A DNA stretch of 64,000 nucleotides. Source: a virus. The translations under genes were made by a program, and so were the position numbers. The notes below the pieces were generated by a model. It was not told the origin of the DNA. It did no database searches and saw only the letters and a program-made list of their open reading frames with translations. Location of the stretch: positions 62,001 to 126,000 of IMG/VR virus record IMGVR_UViG_3300027708_000032. The stretch is one strand, 5' to 3'. Shown here piece after piece: positions 11,201 to 20,200 of the stretch. The number at the start of each line of letters is the position of its first letter. The stretch's first letter is position 1.

Positions 11201-14200
11201 TATCACTATCTGCAAACTGTTCTTCTGATATTTTACCAGCCATGTAATCTGCAAATAACTTTTTAACTGTCTCATTGCTATCCACTTTAATGATCTCTCT
11301 GAAGTTACCAAGTTTAACAACATTATCAGAATAGTTCTTTATTTTATACTTAGTATTACCACTTTCAAATAGTGCTGTTCTAAGTTCATCTTTTAATCCT
11401 TCTTTGTATAGATCTACAATCTCTGGTGTCTCTGCAACAGAACCAAGCTTAACATCACCAAGCTTTATAAAGTGTCCAAAGTTTAAACCAAACTCACTAG
11501 ACTTATCTGAGTTGATGATTGTAAAATATGTACCATCTAAAATATGATATATCTCTTGTACCACTTTATCAGGGAACTCAAGTCTATCAGTACTTGTTCC
11601 TACGGACTCTGACTCACTAGAAATACCTAATATATATCGGTATTCAAACTTAGCATCTTTTAATTTCTTACCCGTACTATCAAACAAAGGACCATCCTTC
11701 TTAAGAAGATGTGAACCTACTACATATGGATTAAGTTTAACTTCTCCTGTTTTTAAATCTACCTGACCCAGGTGAGGATTAGATGCTATAAAGTCTGTAA
11801 GATTATCTACTGCTTTAAATGAGTTAGCTATATAACTCACTGCAGATGGTTGTGTAATACTATATTGTTGTTTACCTTCTGCGTTACGTGTAGATAGAAT
11901 AGTTTCATCTCCTGTAAACTTCTGCTCTACGGCAATCAGATTATTTATACGACCATTTACAATTTGTTTACCAAACAAGTCGTCAAAGGTTCTTATAGTA
12001 CCATCATCAAACTTAGCTTTAATAGCTGAGAAGTCTTTAGATATTTGACTAGCTCCTGCTTCTAATACCACTTCTTCATCTGTAGCACTAAATTCAAAAC
12101 CTAACTTTCTAAGACTATCTACCATTTGTAATGGACTAGTAACACTCATTATTTTAGCATACTGCTCTGATAAAGTATTAAATACTATCTCTGCATTAGC
12201 ATTGATGTAGATCATAGGACCCTTTTTAAAGTCCTCTTCTGAACTACCATAAAATTCTTTAGCGTTATATTTTATATTATTCTGCCAGTCTTCTCTAATA
12301 CGTCTAGCATTTGTAGAGTCAAGAGTATTATCAGAATATATAACACCGTTTTCTCCAACAATAAGTTTATGTGGGCTGTTTCTATTATTACTAAATGAAC
12401 TTTCAAAAGCTACTAACAATGCTACTTCATCTTTGTTAAGAGAAGTAATATCTCTTTTAGTACCATTTAAATCTTCATAGGCTAGTCTTCTTTTAAGACG
12501 AGCTATCCACTCATACCCCACTTTATATCTTCCGTTCTTTTTAAACCTGTTGTCTAACTTTTCAAACATCTGATCCAGTGCAGATACTTCTTCAAGTCTT
12601 TTGGTTTTAGGATTGTATTTAGTAACAGCCACTGTACTATGTAATTCATTATGTAAGAGGTTAAGCTTACGAGCATAGTCTTCTAGTATAGGTAGGCCAA
12701 GTTCATTACGTCTGTTAGTTGTAATACCATTATCACTATATTCATCAGAAGGTAAAGACGCAATAAGAAGTTTAACTTCTGCTTTGGTCATATCTCTAGG
12801 ATCAATAAACATAGCTTCTACAATACCCAATCTATCATTGCGTTCTATTTCCTCAGCAGCCATTGTTTCTTTAACCTCATCATCTATTTTGTTCTTTACA
12901 TCTTTAAACTCTAAACCAAACTGACTTATATATTTTTTAAATAGGTCTCTTACTTCTGTATTTATAGAGTTAACTGCTAGTAGCTGATTTAACATATCAG
13001 GAATAGATATCAACTGATTATTAATAGCTTCTTGATTAAAACCTAATTGGGATAGATGATTAGAAATAAAGTCTTTATTTTCATCAAACCTATCCATTAC
13101 ATTATTAGCAACACCAGCATATAACTGATTAAATAATAAAGGCTTGCTACCATCAAACAAAGCTTTAATATTATTTTCTCCTGCATATAAATCTATAAAG
13201 AACTGAGCAGCCATACCTTCCATTAACTTCTGTGTAAACTCTGCATTTGTACCTGTAAGAGTGGAACGGAATGCAGGCATCTGTGGCTGTACATTTTCTA
13301 CCTCTTTAGCATTAGCAAACTCACCTGCTGCTATCTTACGGAACATTTCATTTATAGCACTATTCTCAGGTTGTGCAGTTGTTATACCAAATGCTTCTTG
13401 TATATACTTCCAGATACTTTTAAAGAAGTTCAATATCTTACGAAACAATGTATTTCTTACTGGAGAGTTTTCTTTAACCACACCTTTATCACTTCTTATG
13501 TAAGGAATAAACTCTTCAGCCAACATTTCTTTTACATCGTATGCTGTAGCTTTAGAATGATCTTTAGTTTCTCCTGTAAAGATGTTTGTAAACTTACCTG
13601 GTCTATTTCTAAACTCTTCTATTAATTTCTCTTGGTCTTTAGCAGTAAGATAACTATTCCATACAGCTTCAAATGCTTCATGGAAACCTGTACCAGCTCC
13701 AGCATTCTGATAAATCTGTATTACACCTTTTATAAATTTACCCATAGCTCTACCATCAATAAGATCATTTGCTATTTCTAAATGAATCTGAGGAAGTATT
13801 CTAGCTAATGTTTTTTTAAACTCTTCTATGTTTTCTTTTTCTTTAACTAGTTGTTCTAAATATAGACGATGATGTCCATTATCAGAAGATGTAGTTTTAT
13901 TACGTGAGTTTAATAATTGTAATGCTGCTTGAGCTGCTGCAGTTATACTTGCAGGATCAGAAGCTTGTACTACTGGTTCTGTTTGTGTAGGCTTACCTTC
14001 TAAAGCAGCTAGTTTAAATACTTTATTTTCAAAATCTTTTCTATCAAAAGTCTCACTGAATTTTTCACCATCAGGATAAGTTACTTCAACTTCTACAGTA
14101 TCAGCTGTAGTACTTAAAACTTTAACTTTAGTTCCTTCATAAGATTCTTTTGAAGCAGCTTTATAATCAATAATAGGAGTTGCAGTTTCTCCTTTTGGAT

Positions 14201-17200
14201 GATCTACTGTAAGCTCTTTATTTTCTATTACATACTCAACTCCAATAACTTTAGTATCTATAGAAACAGGAGCTGTTTGTGTAGCAGTAGGAGTTTTATA
14301 TTTTTCAGATATAGCAGCTTGTAATATCGGTACACTATATAAACCACCAGGAACACTTCTAACATTTTTTGAAGGATCAACTGATGTAAGATTAAACTCT
14401 CCATTTCCAAAGTCACTAACTTTAGCTTGGATTATACTACCGTCCTCAGCAAATGCTGATACAATATCTCCATTCTTTAAGTTCTTAAGAGCCTCTAGTT
14501 CAGATTCTTTTGTAAGAGCAGTAGCTACAGGTTGTGCAGCTGTAGTTTGTTGAGCTGCTGCTTGTGGAGCTGCAGCACCTTCTGTACTTATAAGTGTATA
14601 TCTTTTTTTAAGTGCAGCAATTTCTTCATCAACTAGTTGTTTAATATCTGGTTTACTTATTTCACTATATCTTTCAATGTATCCTTTTAGAGGACCTGCA
14701 TAAAAATCATTTAGAAACTCTTCATCTTGAACAACTATTTTATTATATAGGTCATCATCATACTTTGCACCATTTGTACGTTCTACTTTAGTGACTACAA
14801 ACTTCTCACCGTTCCACTCAGCAAACACATTAAGCATACCTTGTTTGTCACCAGGTACACGACTAAACACAACAGTCTTTCCTTTTACTAATGGAACCTT
14901 TACTGGACTATCAAACACTTGGTTTGTTGTAGATGTTGTTTGAGTGGTAGTTACAGGAGCAGCCACAACAGCAGCAGGAGTAACACCCATTAACTTATCT
15001 AATGCTTCTTTAGCAGATTGTTCAGTGTTATAATGAATAGTGTTTCCTTTCCAGCTAAATGAATAACTTGGAAGTCCTGACTCAGGATCTATATCTTTTG
15101 CTATAGCAGGTCTTGTTGCAGCGAGAGTATTTGTTTGTGTAGTAGCAGGAGCTGGTTTCTGTCCAGCAGCTTCTTCTTTGGGACCTTGGAATTTTAAATA
15201 TACATTCTTAAGCTGTGGATCATTTATGTTTTCTACAGCACTGTATGGTACTATGTTAGTGTATACAACAGGAGTGTGACCTTTTACTTTATCTGTAAGA
15301 AGATATTCTAAGTAGTTATTAAACTTCTTATCTTCTACAATTTTACCATCTACCACTTTAGCTGTAGAGAACTTATCATTCTTACGCTTACCACTAAGCA
15401 TAGTGTTATTTACATTGTGGTACAGTCCGTTTAATATTTCATCTTTAGCTGCAGTGATAGCATCTAAGTTTAACTGACCATCCACTTCAAACATATATTC
15501 TTTACCACGTATAAAGAACAATCCTCCACTTATATAAAACTGATTCTTGCTTGCTGTCTCACCAGCGTCAAGCTGACTAAAGTGTACAAGCCCAGCTATA
15601 TAAGACATAGCTAAGTCATACTGGTTTGCTTCTTGATTAGTAAGCTGAGTGGTAAGTCTTACAAGTTGTTCAGATGTAATTTTTCCATCTGAAAATAGTT
15701 CATTAAGTTTTTCTTTACGCTCGTCTGACAAAGGATTTCTTCTTCCGTACATGGGAAGCATGGCTAACAAAACATTAAACAAGTTTTCTTTTTCTTGTTC
15801 TTCCATTTGTCTGTTATACACTTGAAATTCTGTATCAGACTTAGAACCGTTTTCTGCTTGTTTAGTTTTAATTATAACAAGTCTACCTGGTTTAATTCTT
15901 CTATTACCACTATTCTTATTTGTTACTACTTCTAACACTATCTTAGATCCATCAGGATGACGTAGATCAGAAAAGTTAGGATTGTTTTCTATTAGTCTTC
16001 CTTGTAATGAAAGCTCCTGTGGTTTGTTAGTAGCTACATCTAATGGTTCTCTTTTTTGTTTACCCTTAGACTTCTCCGTTACTTTAAGATGTACAGCTTC
16101 TTTGTTCTTAGTCTTGTTAAGAATATCTGCTCTGAATCCTCTGAACCTTTTAACTTCATTAAGTATTTCATCATCAGACATTCCTTTAGTAGTAAATGGT
16201 GATGATGCATCTTTAAGATAGTTAAGAACTTGTTCATCACTGCCTTCCATAATAGTTACATTATTAGGCATAGATGTATATACAATAGTATCCTTAGTAG
16301 GGTTGTCTAGTATCTTACCATCTACACCTACATACTGAAACTTATCACCAACCTTTTTTACAAGAACAAGTTTAATATCATCCTTAACAGCTACAGTTTT
16401 TCCAAACTCATCATAAGACTCTATAGTAATACCAAACTCATCGTTAGCTTTAGATACAGGCATGAAATAATATGTACCATCTAGTGCAACTGTTTCAGAA
16501 AATCTAAAGAACCTAGCAGCCTGAGGATTAGTAGGTGTAGGATCACTATCATTCCAGTAGTGTCTGTCTGCAGTTTTAAATAATCCACCTTCATTTAATA
16601 AAGGTTTATCTACATCACTAATAAATATCTTATCGTTCTCATCATCTGTTACCACTTCTTCATCACTCATGATATCACCAAACTCTGAAAACTCTTGAGC
16701 TGCTTGTTTGGTAATAGCAGTAACTCCCTTATTTGTTTGTGTAACAAGATTAATAGCAGCAGCTTTTTGAAACCCTTCTGTAATAGCTGCTTGTAAATCT
16801 TTTAAGAATTGTAAACGAGAGTTTAAATCTTTAAGTTCTATTATCTGTTCTTTAGCTAATGTCAGTCTATCAAGTTTGTCTTGAAGTTCTGCCATACGAT
16901 TTAAGATATCAGACATGTCTTCTTTAGCAAACTTATATTCTGTAAGAGCAGCTAAAGCTTGCATTACTTCTTTAGACATCACTTGATTAATGATAGCTTC
17001 CCCAGGTTCTATGAGAGACTTAAGATTTTTCTTTATACCTCCTATGAGTGTATTTATCAGATCTATCTTTTCATAGTCAGGATTATCTTTCTGTTCTTCT
17101 TGATTTCTTAGAGCAACAAGGTTTTTAGATAGTCTACCTAAAGACTTATCACTCATATTGTCTGTTCTAAAAATGGTGTTAATAAGATCATCATACTTTA

Positions 17201-20200
17201 CAAAACGAGAAAGAAGTTTCTCCATCATCTTGATAGAGTCATAAACTATATTTAGTTTTTGTGTAAGAGCTTCTTGTTCTATTTCTACACCAAGAATAAC
17301 ATCATCTAATTTTTCTTCAGGTACTCTTGTACGTAATTGATTACCTTCTGCTTCATTTACAGCTTCTTGTTGTTCACCGTATATAGTTCCACTCTCATCT
17401 CTTAAGAATGGTTCTTTATTAGTTTCTAATTCAGCAAGACCTTCTGTATATACTTTCTTAGCTTCTTTTAAAGCTTCAAGTTCTTTTGTTACATCTGCTT
17501 TCTCTTGTTCAAGTTTAGCAGCTAGTTCTTTAGCAGCTTCTATCTTTCCAGGAAACTGAGCTATGATTTGGTTGTATTCTGTTCTTGCAGCATTAGCAAG
17601 CTTAGAACGTTTGGTTCTAAGGTCTGCAATATTTTCTTCAGCTATCTGAAGGATAACTTGCATGTCTTCTACACTCTGTCTAAGATCAGCTATTTGCTTA
17701 TCTATTTCTTCAGATCTCTTCTGACGTAAACCAACTTTGTTTTCTTGCTCCTGGATTAAAAACTTAAGAGCATCCAACTGCTGTTGATAAACTAAAGCCA
17801 CTCTTTGTTTACGAGCTAGCTCTTGAGCTTCAGCAACTGTAGGAAGAACATTTAATTCTAATGCAGCTTTACCACTAGCATCTTTCTGAGCATACTTTTT
17901 ATAATATGCCATGTTAAAATCTACACTGGTTTCTTTATTTGTAACAGGATTGGTGTATTTAAGTTTCAACACCCACTTGTCATTTTCTTTTACAAGATCT
18001 AGTCTAGCAGAAATAGTAATACTATTATTAGTATAATCTCTCTTAGCATGAACACCTGTTATGTTATGAAGTGTACCTGTAGTTTTACTAACATTTATTC
18101 TTAATATCTTATCTCTGTTTTCAAAATATATTTTTTGATCAGGTGTTAGTTTAGTAAAGTTTGTAATTTTACCAGCAAGTTCTGCAAACTCTTCCATCTG
18201 ATATGTTACAGATTCTGGATCATTGTTTACAGTGATGGTCACTGTATTACCTTCAACATCTATTTTATTAATTTTAATAATATCCTGATCATACGTAGTG
18301 TATATCTTTTTATCCTTACCCACTCTTTTTGTAGGAGTGGACTCTGTAATAAACTTATTACCTTCTATTAGTTCTACATCACTTTCTACACCATTCTTAT
18401 CTTTCACTTTAATAGTAACTCTTGTAGCATTTGGATTCTCAGCTTGTACTGTAGTAGCAACAGCTGCTGCTTCTCCTGTAAGACCTTTATCAGCTTCTGT
18501 TTTAGCTTTACGAGCTTCATCTATTGTATCAAACACTTCTATAAGAGATCCATCTGGATTATATAAAGCATGTACATCGTGTATACTAAGAATAAATGTT
18601 TTACCATCACCGATAGTTTTCTTAACATGTTCAGCACCAGCCATGCCAAGAAGTTCCATGTATGCTTTACTAGCTCCCATAGTCATTCTTTCATGAAGCT
18701 TCATAAAGTTCTCAGGATTGCTAAGCATGTTTATAGCTTCTACGTGAGAGTTATGCTTTTCATGTAGTTTTATATAATCTATAAAGTCTAAGAAATGATC
18801 TTCTGTATCTTGTTTATCTACAGATAACTCTCTACCGTTTTGTTTATTCTTAGATGCTAAGTATCCTGCAAAAGCTCTGTAAGATTTATCTACAACAGCT
18901 TCATTAAGAAGCTCACCTTTAGATGCTTTCCAGTCATTGATATGTTTAAGCTGTTCTTCTTTTATAGCAAGACTATCTTCAAGTTTTTGTCTGTCTTCTT
19001 TAGTAAGACCTTCTAACTTTAATTGTTCTTTGTTAAGTTTAATCTCTGCCGTTAGTACACCAACCTCAGCAGTCATGTTCGTTTCTGATCCCATGATATG
19101 GAATGCATCTGCAAGAGAAGCTCCTAAGTTTTTGTTAGATGAAACTTTACGGAATATGTTTGTAATACGATCAAGAGCATCTGTAGCTTTAAATTCATTA
19201 CTAGCCAAATGTTCTATCATATCATCTAGAACTTTCTTTTTTATTAGCTCATTCATGAAAGCTTTGGTTCCAGGTTTAAATCTGTTAGGGTTAAATTTAT
19301 TACCATAACGTTCCTGAAGTTTATTCCATGTCTTAGTATAAGAGTCTATAGCTCCTACCACTTTATCTGTGTAGTCTTCTACAGTCTTTTTATTTTCACT
19401 TGTATACTCTGCACCAACAAAAGCTTTTTCAAACTCTTCTTTGGTCATATGTTTACCATAAGAAGTAAGAGTATCTTTTAATCCTTCATAAGTATTATTA
19501 CGTATAGATGCAGCTATCATTTTATCAAGCATAGCTGTACGTATATTTTCATACACAAACTTATCTTGATTTTTAGCAGCAGCTTCTAAAGCAGTGGATC
19601 CTTCCTTTTGGAAGTTAAGATTTTTTACAGCTTCTTGGAATGCTGCAGATGGATCTTTAGCAAATGCATTAAACTCTGCATAGTGTTTACCAGCTGCTCC
19701 TTTTTGTGTTTCTTTATTTTTAAAGTATTCTGTCTTTTGTTCTGCAGTCATGCCAGAAGTTTTCTGCATGTCTGTTATCTTTTCACTACCATACTTTAAA
19801 GCTCTACCACCTAATGCAGTGGGACCATGTAATATAAGTCCTGTAAGAGCACCAGACATAAATGTCTTAACGCCCTGCATGTTAAGCTGTGATGCTACTG
19901 CTCTTTTAAAACTATCTCCTTCTGGTTGATAGTCAGGGTTAATAGATACGTTGTATGCATTACGATAGTAGTCTTGGAAGTATACATTAGAACCTTCTTG
20001 TAAAAGTTCTTGTATACCTTCAGTTATTTCCATCTTAGCCATACTTTTAAGAAGAGAAATACCAGCTACTTCAAATGCTTTTGCTTTTCCAAAATCAGCC
20101 GCTACTTTTTTAAATGCTCCTACACCACCTAATATTCCTGTTTCATAATAATGAGGAACAAGTTTATCAGTACCATTTAACCTACCTACCACTTTAATCC

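Noticed and set aside
13371-13625. Plus-strand ORFs within the cargo and polymerase genes (also 18298-18696, 26385-26825 and others)
   Set aside because: They lie opposite strongly coding minus-strand frames, lack recognisable motifs and have no leaders or terminators of their own.
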